Source: Hermodice carunculata (Eukaryota > Annelida > Polychaeta > Eunicida > Amphinomidae). From it: DNA of 64,000 nucleotides. Below the pieces are notes generated by a model. The model did no database searches. It was not told where the DNA came from and saw only the letters and a program-made list of their open reading frames with translations. The stretch is from positions 96,084,804 through 96,148,803 of the forward strand of contig OZ026619.1 in NCBI GenBank assembly GCA_964020975.1, written 5' to 3'. Shown piece by piece: positions 34,567 to 46,122 of the stretch (position 1 is its first letter; the number at the start of each line of letters is the position of its first letter). Position numbers and translations under genes: made by a program.

Positions 34567-35167
34567 GTTGAGCGCGAGGGCTCAACACTGCCTGGCCCTC
34601 ACTACAGTGGAATAGTGTACGAAGCTTTTAAGTTTTAAAGGAGACGTCCATAAACTTTTGGTTTGTGTGCACTATAATCTTTAAAGTTCTGATGGTAGCC
34701 CAATATTTCTTTCAGGATTTATAGTGTGTATGAAGATCTAGGTTACTTTCAATATTGGTGGCACCACCTACAGTATTATGTAATACAGGGTTCAAAGTGT
34801 GAAAATCTTGTGAAGACTGTAGCATCTTTAATTATTGGTGAATCTTCACCAAATTTGGTGGGATTGTGTGGGAGGTGAAGGTCTAAGCTACTGTTGATAC
34901 TAGTAGTGCCACCTATCATTTGACAGAAATTATAAGCTAAAATGTGTTTTAAGATATAAAATTCCATATTTGGAAGAGTAATTGGAGTAGATTTGTGAAA
35001 TTTATAGGGTATATACACCATGTCCAATGCTAGAATGTTATATAATATGAGTGACCTTGACCTATTTTTGTGAGGTCAGCATGCCTGTAAAGGTAGAAAG
35101 GTGATTTTGTAATGTCAGGGTGTAGCTTGGACATCAATGGCAAAGAGAATTGAGCCTCCAGAACAAA

Positions 35168-38100
35168 ATTGCATGGCATTGACGGCTTGTACCTCGTGAA
35201 CTCTGGCTTGGACAAGCTGCAAGGCACCAGGCTTTTCTAACGAGGTCTCATAGGCCCTGAAGATCATCTGCTCAATCCACATTGAAATGGTGTTTCTGCA
35301 AACTCTCTCCTTTTGTGGGTAACTCAGTGGTAGAAGGAGAGCAGACCTCCATCTGTGCGAAAAAAGTTCCAGCGAATAGCTCTCACTGGGCACAGGGCTC
35401 TCCCCTGGAGAGATAGAGTGGCTGGGCTGGAGCTAGCCATAAGCCAATTAGCCATAGGCTAATGGTTGTGGAATCTGGCTAAAAGAATTTACAACTTTTT
35501 AGCCAAATTGGCTAAAAATAATTGTCAATTTGTAGCTTCATAATCAGATCTATTATTTTATCATCGAACTGTCGCTTATTAGGTGAAAAATGTTTGAAGA
35601 TGTAAGTTGATTTTTGCTAATGAAATTAAAGTTTTACTAACAGATTTAAGTGATTTTAGCCAAGCTGGCTAACAAAATGAAATCCCTAGCACAAGCCCAG
35701 AGTGGCATCCATCGCGTGGAGGGTAAAACCCTTAAAGGCTCTATCAGGATCTCGAGCCACTTGGTTTTTTGCAAGGAAGCCCAAGTGAGGCCTCAGGGTC
35801 ACCTGGGAGTGTTCAGGTGACCATTGGAATCGGTCATATGCCAGCACGTGGGTCTCACTTCTCTTAGCCCCAGAAGCGAGTGTTTCACATCCAGTACTTG
35901 AGGGAAACCCACGTAGGGTCCTCAAGGCACTTAAACGGCCACATCTTCAACATGACCAAAACCAGTGGTGAGTCCCACCTTTCACGTCACTTTCCTGTCG
36001 GTGTAGGAGGACGTAATGAGCGCAGACAGATAAGAATATGCTCCTGACACGCACGTAGATGTTGGCAAGGGTTGGAGACATGGCTGATCGAAACCCCTCC
36101 ACTTATCTGGAGCTCTTGCCTTAGACTTCCCACTGATATAACAGGAAGATGGCAATGTCCGCAGTGCACGGCACCCAGGGGTGAATTCTCTTTCCGGCGC
36201 ACCAGTCGAAAAAACTTTCCATCGAGCCAAGTAAACATCTAGAGAAGAAGATCGAAGCCCTCCTCTGGCAATTCTATCTGAGACTGATTCCGAGAAGCCT
36301 GTCAAGGATGTGCTGTGAGATGACTGCCAAGCATGGAGGTTGAGCACTTGAGGGTTTCAATGGAACACACTCATCTGCAGCTACACCAAAAGCTTCAGCC
36401 ATGGCGGTAATTGTAGGGGAGGCTTGGCGCTTAGTTCCAGTAGGTCTACAGAGCAATCACTCCAGGGCTGCCAGGGGGCGACCAGGATCAGATTGCAATC
36501 CTGGTACCGAACCTTGCGTAGTACCCTGGGAAGGATCTGGCAAGGCAGAAAGGCGTACACCCACAGGTTGCTCCAGTTCATGGCTAGAGCATCCACCACT
36601 TGGGCCTGGGGGCCTGGGACAGGCGAGACATAAACTGGCAGTTTTGCCTTCTCGCAAGTCACCAACAGATCCACGGGTGGAGTTCCCCATCATGCCTGCA
36701 TGGCCTGATTGACCCTGGGGTGCAGTGACCACTCCATCCCTACTGGCCGACTTTGTCTCCAGATTTGGTCGGCCAAGACATGCCTGGCTTGCGTGTGGAC
36801 ATCGTGGTTGTAGCACCATCTGGTGATGCATCTGACCAACTCCGTCAGCTTCTTGGACCGCGTCCCACCATGCCTGTTGAGAATGGCTACCGCAGTCGTG
36901 TTGTCACACTTGATGAGGACATGTTTGTGCTCCACCAGGCCTCGGAAGTGGAGTAGTGCTAAGTGTATCACCTGCAGTTCCAACCAGTTTATGTGGTGAG
37001 CCTCAAACGATGCTGGCCAAGGGCCCAATGCCGTCCGGTTCTCCACATGGGTGCCCCACCTGGACCGAGAAGAGTCCATGTAAATAGTAAGCTGGGCCTG
37101 AAAAGGCTCCAGTGTTTGTCCTCTCCTGACATTTTCCCTCACAGAGGAAAATCTGCTCTGGCTGAAGACTGGACTTGGGTAGGTTCAATATCAGGCCCAA
37201 GAGTTCCACAATGGTCTGTGTGTAATGCTGTGAATCCAGGCATTGTAGGATCTGGATAAGCCAATCATCCGTAGACATGAATGCACGAAACTAGTAAACA
37301 CCAGCTGTGCCACGGCGAGACTGAATGGAAGCGCCCTGGTATGTTTGGCCTGCAAATCCAAACTGCAGATACTTCCATGAAGTATGTGTGATTGGCAGGT
37401 GGAAGAAGGCGTCCTTGAGATCCAGGGACATCGTCCAATCCAGGGGCTGTAAGGCTGCTGCCAGCAACTGGGGGGTCTCCATCCAACAGGACGGGACTTC
37501 CAGGTTGGTTTTCAGCGTCGACAGGTCTATGACTGGGCGCCATCCTCTGTCCGTCTTGGGGACCAGGAAGAGTAGGTTGTAAAAGCCGGGAGAACCTTGA
37601 TCCTTTACTGGTTCTATGGCATGCTTGTTCAGAAGCATCTGGACCGCCTCCAGGAATGCCAATGCTTTTGGCTTCGAGGTGGGTGGAGCGAACCACCGTG
37701 GTTCTGGGCTTAACAGAGGGCTCTCTTTGCCAAAAGGTGGCACGTAGCCATGTCTCAGGATGTTGAGGACGAACGAATGGTCTGCCATGGCGCATGATAT
37801 GCGATGAGGCAGCCGCCGACCGGGCACTGCACAGAGTCTAAGAATGTGGTGATTGGCAATCCCGAGACTTCTTCCGGGATATAAGAGTCTGGAAAGCCGA
37901 GGCTTTCCTGATTTCTTCCCTCTGCCTTAAGGCTGGCCCTTCCCGGATTGCTGTCCACCCTTCCCAAGTTGTCAAGTCCCAGAGGGAGCATGAGTTGAGA
38001 GACGGGTAGATGTGGTCTGAGAAGTACCACACTTCGCGGCCGAGGTGGCCAAGGACGACATTGACTGAGCAGAGTCGGTCAGTGCCTGCATGGCCGAGCA

Positions 38101-39390
38101 GGCCCGAAGGTCCTGCACCAGCAGACCACTTCCACCATCTCTCCTCTGAACAGATTTCCTGAAAAGAGGGGCCCCGGGAGAGCTCTATGAAAGATCGGGG
38201 CAGGCAGGGTCTGAACCTGGAGGTAGGTGTCCCCCCGTAACAAATGAAGGTTCTTCTCCAGCGTGCAAGGGGTCGGCACCCAAACAGCCTGTGACAAGGA
38301 AGTCTCGAGAAGTGTCACCTGGTATTACCAGTCTCACACTGCCTCCATGATCTGTACAGAGCCTTTGAGGTCATCAAGAAGAGACCCCAAACGGCCTACG
38401 ACACCTCGGAGTAGGGCTCTTCAAGGAAGAATCCTTGGGCATCCTCCAATCACTTGAAGGCCTATGCGGATGCCAAAATGGTTCTCGGCAGCCGAGCATC
38501 AAACTCCTCCCAGTCTAAATCCACCTGCAATAAACCTGATGGGAAGATCTGCTCAGGTGCAGAGTACCACCTCCCCTGGACATCCTGCTTAGGGAGGAGT
38601 CGCCCCTGCCTTAGATTGCCAGACATCAGTGGCTCCTGGGAAACCTGTGTGCGGCAAGTCTTGGCCGTGAGCTGGTCGTTAAACTCAGCTATGAAAGGCA
38701 AAAAAGGTATGGGCATATGTTGAAATGGTCAAAGGCCTTGGCAGGGCAGGTGCCATGTCCATGGGGGCAGAGGCAGAACCCTTTGCAGAGCCCACGGTCA
38801 CTGGCTCTCTGCACCTGTCAGAGCACAAACAGTGTGAATGGTGAGCCCTCGACCTAGGTTGAGATCTGCTGGCAGACAATTCCGACATCAGAAGCTCATG
38901 TTCCACCTCTAAAGGAAGCAATAGCCTGGTGTGCACTGCTTTCCCTCTCTCTGCGTTCTGTTCGCCGGGACACCCATCTTGAAAATTCTAAGCACAAGTC
39001 AAACGTTCAATTTTGCACTTACTTTTCTGATCACAGAAATCAGCCATCTAGTTATCCATAGATTCCCAAACCGCTGAGAAAAGATTTTCCACAGAAAAGG
39101 GCATGTGTAAAGCACAGTTGCTGTGAGTGTGAACGAAAGTTCACGTAGCTTCAACTCGTAAGGCAAGCCAGAAATGGTGCCCAAAAGAGGAAGGATGAGA
39201 AGGTGCTCATGCGCACCGGGAGTCCCCATCAGTTCCACATGCACTGAGAGATGGCACAATACAACCATGAGGTTTTCAGGATCAAATGAGTGGAATCTCC
39301 TGGATTTCTTGGGCGTTTTGCCAAGACACAGAGGTCTTGGCCATGGTGGTCGAGAGGTAACGTTACATAACTAATAAACTATTATTACAA
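35168..39390 (-). mobile_element. DIRS-like tyrosine-recombinase retroelement, broken fossil
   Basis: Read on the minus strand. A gag-like region lies at about 37.8-38.9 kb. Reverse transcriptase at about 37.29-37.83 kb carries LVPKTDRGWRPVIDLSTL and MSLDLKDAFFHLP. RNase H at about 36.69-37.14 kb carries HINWLELQ and KCDNTTAVAILNRHGGTRS. A tyrosine-recombinase region at about 35.17-36.46 kb carries SDRIARGGLRSSSLDVYLAR and YDRFQWSPEHSQVTLRP. The order and motifs are those of DIRS1-type elements. It has several breaks and is inactive; moderately old. About 280 bp of foreign repeat sits in the recombinase region. Exact ends are uncertain. Confidence 0.8.
35405..35690. repeat. TTAGCC/GGCTAA-rich repeat inserted in the DIRS-like element
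   Basis: AT-rich block with repeated AGCCATAAGCC, TTTTAGCCAAATTGGCTAA and TTTTAGCCAAGCTGGCTAA motifs, absent from DIRS coding sequence. Related motifs occur at 16860-16930 and 54100-54190. Confidence 0.5.
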
Positions 39391-39954
39391 GTGGAGCGTA
39401 GTACCATCTGGTGGACATTTTATACACTAAATGTACATAAGCTTTATGTGTTTAGAAGCCACTTGAGGACTTGCAACTTTGAAATGAACAGATACAATTT
39501 AGCCACAGTGGCAGCAGAGCATTAGGCCCATGCGCCTCTTGTGTTTTTTCCGATCGACAACATGGGGTGTCCGGGCAGTAACAATGACCAGCAATGGCAG
39601 AGATACAGACTCATACTGTTATGTGTTGCCAGAGTTTGTTAATCATAAGATGACTGTGTTGTAAAAGTTGTTTGTAAATACTGAGAAAACTGACTATTAA
39701 CTGACGTGGACATCGACAAATTTGGTCGCCATGGGTGCAGTGGATGTGTATACACACAGTGGAGATGCGGGTGGAATAAACACTGGATTGCACCGGAATG
39801 CACTGGATTACATCTACAAAAATACCTGATTTCATAATGTACCAAATTGTAGTATCACGTTGAACTTACAATGCTGGATTGCAGTACCAGATTGCACAAG
39901 CAACCCCTATTCAACCTACCTGTATTCTGGCCCGATAAGGTCATTTTCGGATGC

Positions 39955-40627
39955 AGCTATCAATGTCAAATCGTTGGCATACAATAGTAAAGATATTTCT
40001 TAATTACCGAACTTTACACCACAGTGCAAGCTATTAATTTTACTGGCCAAATCGTTAATAAAAATAGTAAATAATGTAGGGGATAAAGAATCACCCTGTC
40101 TTACCCCTGTGGTTGTTTTAAACCATGCGGTCAAATTTTCATTTAATTTAACAGATGCAACTGTATCAGTATAGAGTGATTTTACAGCTCTGTAAAACTT
40201 TCCATCAACATTATACATAAACAGTTTATACGAAAGCAACTCTCCATCGACCCAGTCGAAAGCTTTCTCGAAGTCGACAAATATAACAAAAATAGAATCC
40301 CCATTTGCAATTCAATTGCGAATGATTGAAGTGAAAGTAAAAGCGTGTTCAAAACAGGACCGTCCAGCTCTGAAACCATTTTGCTCGTCGGCATACAGCT
40401 CCAAAACCTCCAAATATTTTGTTAAATGCTTATTTAAAACCCATACCTATAGTTTAGAAACTGTAGAAAGAAGACCTACCCCGATAATTGTGGGGAACAA
40501 ATGAGTCTTTATCAGCTCCCTTAGGTATAGGACATATAACTGATTTAATCCATACATTGGGAACTAGTCCACTGTTAAAGCATTTACGTAATAGAGCAAC
40601 CAGTATTTCATTTACATTCAGATTTTT
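39955..40627 (-). pseudogene. LINE reverse transcriptase fragment (L1/Tx1-like), part 2
   Basis: Minus strand, N to C: NLNVNEILVALLRKCFNSG, GFRAGRSCFEHAFTF, FVIFVDFEKAFDWVDGELL, YRAVKSLYTDTVASVKLNEN, TGVRQGDSLSPTLFTIFIND, and LLYANDLTLIAASEND. An in-frame TAA lies just before EISLLLYAND. The catalytic box is YAND instead of YADD (codon at 39973-39975). The 5' part continues at 42219 beyond an inserted family A element. Confidence 0.8.
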
Positions 40628-42218
40628 ACCTCAGCTGACTTGTCAGTCAGCTGAGGTTTTGTGAGGGTCCGTCCGTCATCTGTCCGTCTGTCCACAATTC
40701 ACATTTTCGACTTCTCAAAAACCGTCAGCCAGATCCACTTCAAACTTGGTGGAGATGTGCCTTGGGTGGGTCTCTACCAAGTTTGAACAAATGGTCACAG
40801 TCCAGTGATTTTTGGATTTTTAGTGAATTTTTTGGTTCTTTTGTGGGCAAATCTTAAACAATCTTCTTCTCCAAAACCGCTTACCCAATTGCTTTGATAT
40901 CACACAGCAACACTCCCTGGGACTCCTAGTTCTTAAATTGTTCACCAGGTGGCGCTGCAGTTTTTTTCTATTTTTTTTTTTTCATGAATTTTTGTGTTTT
41001 AAAGCTATTTTCGACTTCTCCAGAACCGTCTCTCAGATTAAACTTACACGTGGTGGATATGTTCCTTATGGAAGGGCCAAACAAAGTTGTTCACTTTGTG
41101 GGAATGCTGTGGATTCCTGATTTTTAATATTTTTTTTAATTTGGCTCCTTTGCGGTAAATGCATCTTTCCTACTGATTACCATGTAAGTCAATGGGCATT
41201 CTAATGCTAATTTACATTTTCGACTTCTCCAAAACCGTCATCCAGATTTACTTCAAGCTTGGTGGGGATGTACCTTGGGTGGGTGTCTACCAGGTTTGTT
41301 CCAATGGTCATGTTCCAATGAATTTTGGATTTTTTTATCATTTTTTTTCAAAAATCTCTACAAAAGTTTTTATAGGAAAGTTTAACATAGGAATATCTTG
41401 TAATGGTCATAACTTACTTCAAACTTGGTGGGGATGTGCTTTGGGTGGATCTCTACCAAGTTTGTTCAAATGGTCACGCTCTATTGATTTTTTAATTTTT
41501 TATGATTTTTTTGGGGGGGGGGTTCTTTTTGGGGGCAAACCTTAAAAATTCTGCTCTGAAACGGCTCACCCAATTGCTTTGCTATCGTACATAGACACTC
41601 CCGGGGACACCTAGTTCCCAATTTGTTCACCAGGTGGCGCTACAATTTTTTTAGGAATTTTTTGTATGGTTTTGCTATTTTTCACTTGTCAGAACAGTCC
41701 CTCAGATTAAGCTGAGATGTGATAGATATGTTGTCGTGGAAGGGTCAAACAGTTGTTTACTAGGTGGCACTGCTTTGGATTCCTGATTTTTAAGGATTTT
41801 CAATTCGGGTACTTATCGTTCAATGCAGCTTTCCTATTGATTACTATGTAAGTCAATGGGCATTCTAATGCTAAATTACAGGACAACTGACACGAAATTT
41901 ACTGTTTACTTGATAACTTGAGATCTGTTTTGAGTTAGCTACACATGTTAATTATTGTGTATGAAGGTCATGCTTAGACAGTACATGAATGACCTTGACC
42001 TCGTTTGTGGGGTCACAGTGCAACATACATGAATTTTACTCTTCGTTATAACTTGAGAACTACTTGAATTTTGATGTTGCACATGTAAGTGTTCTTCTAT
42101 AAAGGTCAGACTTACTTAGAACATGGTGTCTTTGATCCTTTCCCAAGTTCATAGAGCTGCAAGTGTGATGAATGTCAAGATCAGCTGAGGCATGGGCTGT
42201 TCACACAGCCCTCTTGTT
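40628..42218 (+). mobile_element. Family A HINE-like element A1 (1591 bp), inserted in a LINE
   Basis: 5' hairpin ACCTCAGCTGAC-TTGTCA-GTCAGCTGAGGT, then GTCCGTC repeats and modules with CAGATTCACTTCAAACTTGG. The 3' block is GACAACTGACACGAAATTTA, GATCAGCTGAGGCATGGGC, then GGGCTGT-TCAC-ACAGCCC and TCTTGTT. TCAGCTGAGG near the 3' end is the inverse of CCTCAGCTGA at the 5' end. Removal restores the LINE frame exactly, with no target duplication. Reading frames in it are artefacts. Confidence 0.85.
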
Positions 42219-42400
42219 TAATACTTCATTTGGGATCATATCAATCCTAACTGCTTTTCTCTTTTTCAAATTGTTAATCTGGATACTTCATATACAGAGA
42301 TGTCTTCGTTTAGTACTACATTTTCTACTACACATTCATTTCCTTCAGCTTCCAATCGGGATTTCTCATTAGCTGTTTCTCGATAAAAGAGCCGATACAA
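42219..42400 (-). pseudogene. LINE reverse transcriptase fragment, part 1 (upstream of the insertion)
   Basis: The minus strand reads into IDMIPNEVLK, which joins in frame to NLNVNEILVALL at 40627 once the family A element is removed. Further upstream (toward 42400) the similarity fades. Confidence 0.6.
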
Positions 42401-43544
42401 CCAAACCAGAAAGGAACTTCAAAGATCTAATAATTTTACTACTCCGAGTTAGACTTCTGGAAGTCAAAATTCAAGTTCCTAAGTAACTTTAGGTATCAAG
42501 ATACAAATGTGTACATCTACGTTTTAGCTTTTTTTTATCTAAAAAAAAAATTTGGTGAAGCTTGATGAAAGTAAAGTGTTGAAGTTGCATAGTCTTGCTC
42601 TATCAATTGTTGCACATACAGATCAGCGAAATATTGCCAATTGAATAAATATGCCAACATAAAAGACCTACATATAGGAGGATACATATTTGAAAATTAT
42701 CTATTTCTCAGTAAAATCCAGTCTGAAGTTCTAAAAATGATGCTCGAATGTGCATTAATTCACCTGATATTATGGTGGACTACAATATAAATTCATGAAC
42801 AATGGGAACAGAAGTATTAATATGCAATGCAGAATAATGTGTTCTGCGACCCATAGTAGCCCGATAACCTTCAATAAAAAGTATGCATAACAATATTGTT
42901 TAGTGATGAATCAATTTACATTAACTTTTAAACAGCAATGTACTTTGCAAGCGCCAAGGCATAACAAGTATTTCATACCTTTCTGCTGCAAAATAACTGT
43001 CAATACTACACTGCTTCCAAGCAGACTTTCCTCTTGCGTGCACCATGATGGTGTCTTGCTAATAAATCGTGCGACTTTCGATACTTACAGGTTCAGGCAG
43101 TTTCATTGCTTACGTAATACGCTCGCGTTTTCTCATTGGAGATCATATAATGGTCACTACATCTTCAGATTAAAATCCTATGTTTTTCAACTGAATTAGC
43201 GATCTGACAAATCTGTCTCTGGTTTCAAAGTAAAATGGACAAAGTCATAACCATAAAGGCAAGATCAGTAACATGAAGTTACAATATTGCGTAACCAAGC
43301 CTTTGATGTAATATAGAGCCTTTTAATACCAAAAAGCACAGAGAAAGTATATTGAAATGTAACTATTATACATGAAAGTGTGAACAGTTTAAAGATCATA
43401 GATATTTAGATATACCTCCAGACAGTCAATTTAATTTGAAAGCGGCGGTAATAGGCCAACAGACACACAATCTCTGCACAGTGAGGCAGGGCCCACCGGC
43501 TTGCCGCGATAGAAGAGTGACATGTTTGTGTGAATCTTTCAGAG
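42401..43544. other. No feature recognised
   Basis: AT-rich sequence between two LINE remnants. No exon, RNA or repeat boundary could be supported. Confidence 0.4.
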
Positions 43545-46122
43545 AGCACAATAAAATCTAGAACTGCAGAGAAATTTGGGTGTTCTCTGTCAGGATGCAG
43601 TTAGGAGAACCATACAGTACAGTTTGCAATGTAAACGGAGCATACAATGAAATGATATTGTGTAGTTTGGATCGGATAACAGTATACCTTGGACAAGAAA
43701 AAAAGAAATGCCAAGCATCCTCATTACTTGCACCACATTGACAACTGGCATGTGTTCTGACACCAATCTTGTACAGATGGGAATTCAGCTGACTGCTACC
43801 CAAGCTGAGGCGAGTATGCAATACAGAACTACATCTCTCACCAAAATTGTAATACTCTGGACGCTTATTAAACCACCCAAAGTGATCACGTAATCTAAAT
43901 TTGGATATGGGTAAAGATGGCAAATTTCCAAAGGTAATTCATTCCAAAGGCGTACAGTTGACGGAAAGAAAGAATTGTTAAATAAATCAGTGCGGGCTCT
44001 GAAATGAGGCAGATCATATCTTTGTCGAGTATTATAATGTGTAGGAAATTGATTCACATTATCTGGAATAATAGATTGCAAATAGTTAGGTACTAATTCA
44101 TGAACTACTTTATACATTAATGATAATTTGGTTTCTTTACTACGAGAGGCCAGGGTTTGCCATCCGAGCTCTTCATACAGTTTAGCATTCGATGTGCCAT
44201 GCATCGGGCCAGTGACTGTTCTTGCAGCAGTCAACTGAATTTTTTCAAGTTTATCAGCATCAAGTTGCTGTGCAGCCATCCCAGACAGGACTTCCATATT
44301 CTAAAATAGGTCTTATAAAAAAAAAAAGATGGTTTGTAAAGTTTGGCGGTCCAGGCGAAGCTGGAGGCTTTTCATAATGTTAAGAAGCTTTCCAGTTTTA
44401 GCAGCTAGATTGTTAACGTGGTCACACCGTCTCAGGTCAGAGCGTAAAGTATTACCAAGATGTTTGTAGGTATTGACATTTTGCAGTGTGTGGCCTTGAA
44501 AAGTGATAAATGGGTGGTCCGGAGAAACAACCTTATGTGTAATTAGCATACTATCTGTTTTATGGTCATTAAAGGAATTAACCAGTCGTTTGCCCATTCG
44601 TCAATAGACGCAAGATCCGAATTTACAATTTCACTAGCAGTTGCAGGATCGTCCACTTTTAAATAAAGAGATGTGCCGTCGGCAAATAACTTGATATTAC
44701 ACATGACAAAGTCAACGATATCATTAATATAGATTAAAAAGAGAAGACGTCCGAGTACAGAGCCTTGTGGAACTCCAGCATTCACTGTTCCCCAGCTGGC
44801 AGATTGTCCTTGAATCGCAACACGTTGCTGGCGATTTGAAAGATAACTGGAAAACCTCCCAATAGATCCCAACAAATTCCATTTTTCTCAAGTTCGGAAA
44901 GTGAGCCAGTGTGGCAGACCTTATCAAAAGCTTTGCTGATGTCCAAGAAAACAAGGCGTACCTCTTTTTGCTGATCAACAGCAAGACATAACTCGTGATA
45001 TATAACAAGTAACTGATTAACAGTAGAGTCGCCTGGTGTAAAACCAGATTGGTTAGCTGATATTAATAGATTGTCCCTAAAGAAGTTGAAAACATGCTTG
45101 AAAATGACTTTTTTTCCAATACCTTCCCAATGCAACTTGAAAAGGAAACTGGTCGATAATTATTGCAGAGATTTTCAACGCCTTTCTTATGTAAAAGTGT
45201 AACATTAGCTTGTTTCCGTTTAGTAGGAAACGTATTATTATTCGAAGATAGATTAAAAAGTTTAGCTAATGATTTATGAATGGAAGGCGCATCTTCCTGT
45301 AAAAGTTTGGCACTAATGCCATCGGGTCCGGTGGCCTTAGAAACATCCAAGCTGTGTAGAATATCCAGAACTTCCTTATCTGAAATTGAAATTGAGCGAA
45401 TTGTATTATTGGGATGATTCTCCCAGGAAGAGAGGCAGATGTAGAGTCAAGTTTGCATTGTTTGAGAAAAAATGAATAGAAAGTTACAGTTTTAGACAGA
45501 TTGTCAGTTATATGATCATCATTTACTAATATCGAAGGTATTGAGGTTATGTGGTTACAGTTTAGAAAATACTTGACTGTGCGCCACCAACTTTTCTCAT
45601 TTTGATTAGGATTGTTTTAAGAGATACGGCGTTTATCATGATAATTATGTTCGGCAGCTCTAAGTTGCTCTTGATAACAATTCCTTAATCTACAATACGA
45701 GGACCAAATGTCAGTGTCATGTCTGGGACCGTTAGCTTTGACCTTCTCATATGTCCGGTGCACTTTACGATGTAAGGATTGTAACTGTAAATTGTACCAA
45801 GGGACGTCAAAAAGACGAATATCGATAATTCGGTTTGGAATGCAGTGTTTGGCAGCTTCAAGAAACATTTCCGACCATAAATCGCAGCAATCGTTAATAC
45901 CATTAGAAGGGAAGCATAGGTCCCAATTTAAAGTATTGAGATAGGTCCGAAATAAATTAAAATCTGCCTTGCTATAGTCCCAAACATGTCTGTTGTATAT
46001 CGGATCTCTTTTACCCTGGAACAACAGATCAGCACCTACGACTGAGTGGCCGCAATTTGAAATGGGTGAAAGAATTCGCACGTTTGTGATAAAATTAGAA
46101 ATATTGCTAAAAAATCTTTTCA
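43545..46122 (-). pseudogene. 5'-truncated LINE (CR1/Jockey-like), reverse transcriptase with frameshifts
   Basis: Minus strand, N to C: a linker (FTTYLNTLNWDL-like, 46120-45620), ATGPDGISAKLL, LHKKGVENLCNNYRPVSF, NQSGFTPGDSTVNQLL, VFLDISKAFDKVCH, GVPQGSVLGRLLFLIYINDI, LFADGTSLYLKVDDP, NTYKHLGNTL, and a C-terminal YNTRQRYDLP and LWNELPLE region. The endonuclease domain is missing. Frames change at least four times between 43.56 and 45.35 kb. The catalytic box is FADG instead of FADD (codon at 44675-44677). Confidence 0.85.

Larger units (their letters stand above)
34159..34606 (-). mobile_element. TRIM-like miniature LTR element with tRNA-like terminal repeats
   Basis: Two direct terminal repeats of 121 bp (34159-34279 and 34486-34606), TG...CA ended and identical but for one base. 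A GTGG duplication lies outside (34155-34158, 34607-34610). On the minus strand a primer-binding-like TTGGTGTCAGGGTGA follows the first repeat, and a polypurine tract, TGGGAGAAAAGGGGAAGGAG, precedes the second. About 206 bp of GC-rich interior codes nothing recognisable. It looks structurally whole and very young. Confidence 0.75.
34648..39542 (+). repeat. Family B repeat interrupted by a DIRS-like element
   Basis: Left part 34648-35165 matches 52640-53160 (CATAAACTTTTGG, GGTGGCACCACCTACA, AAAATGTGTTTTAAGATAT). Right part 39390-39542 matches 241-387 and ends GCAGAGCATTAGGCCCATG, then CGCCTCTTGTG. The 5' hairpin is missing. The DIRS-like element lies between the two parts. Confidence 0.7.
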
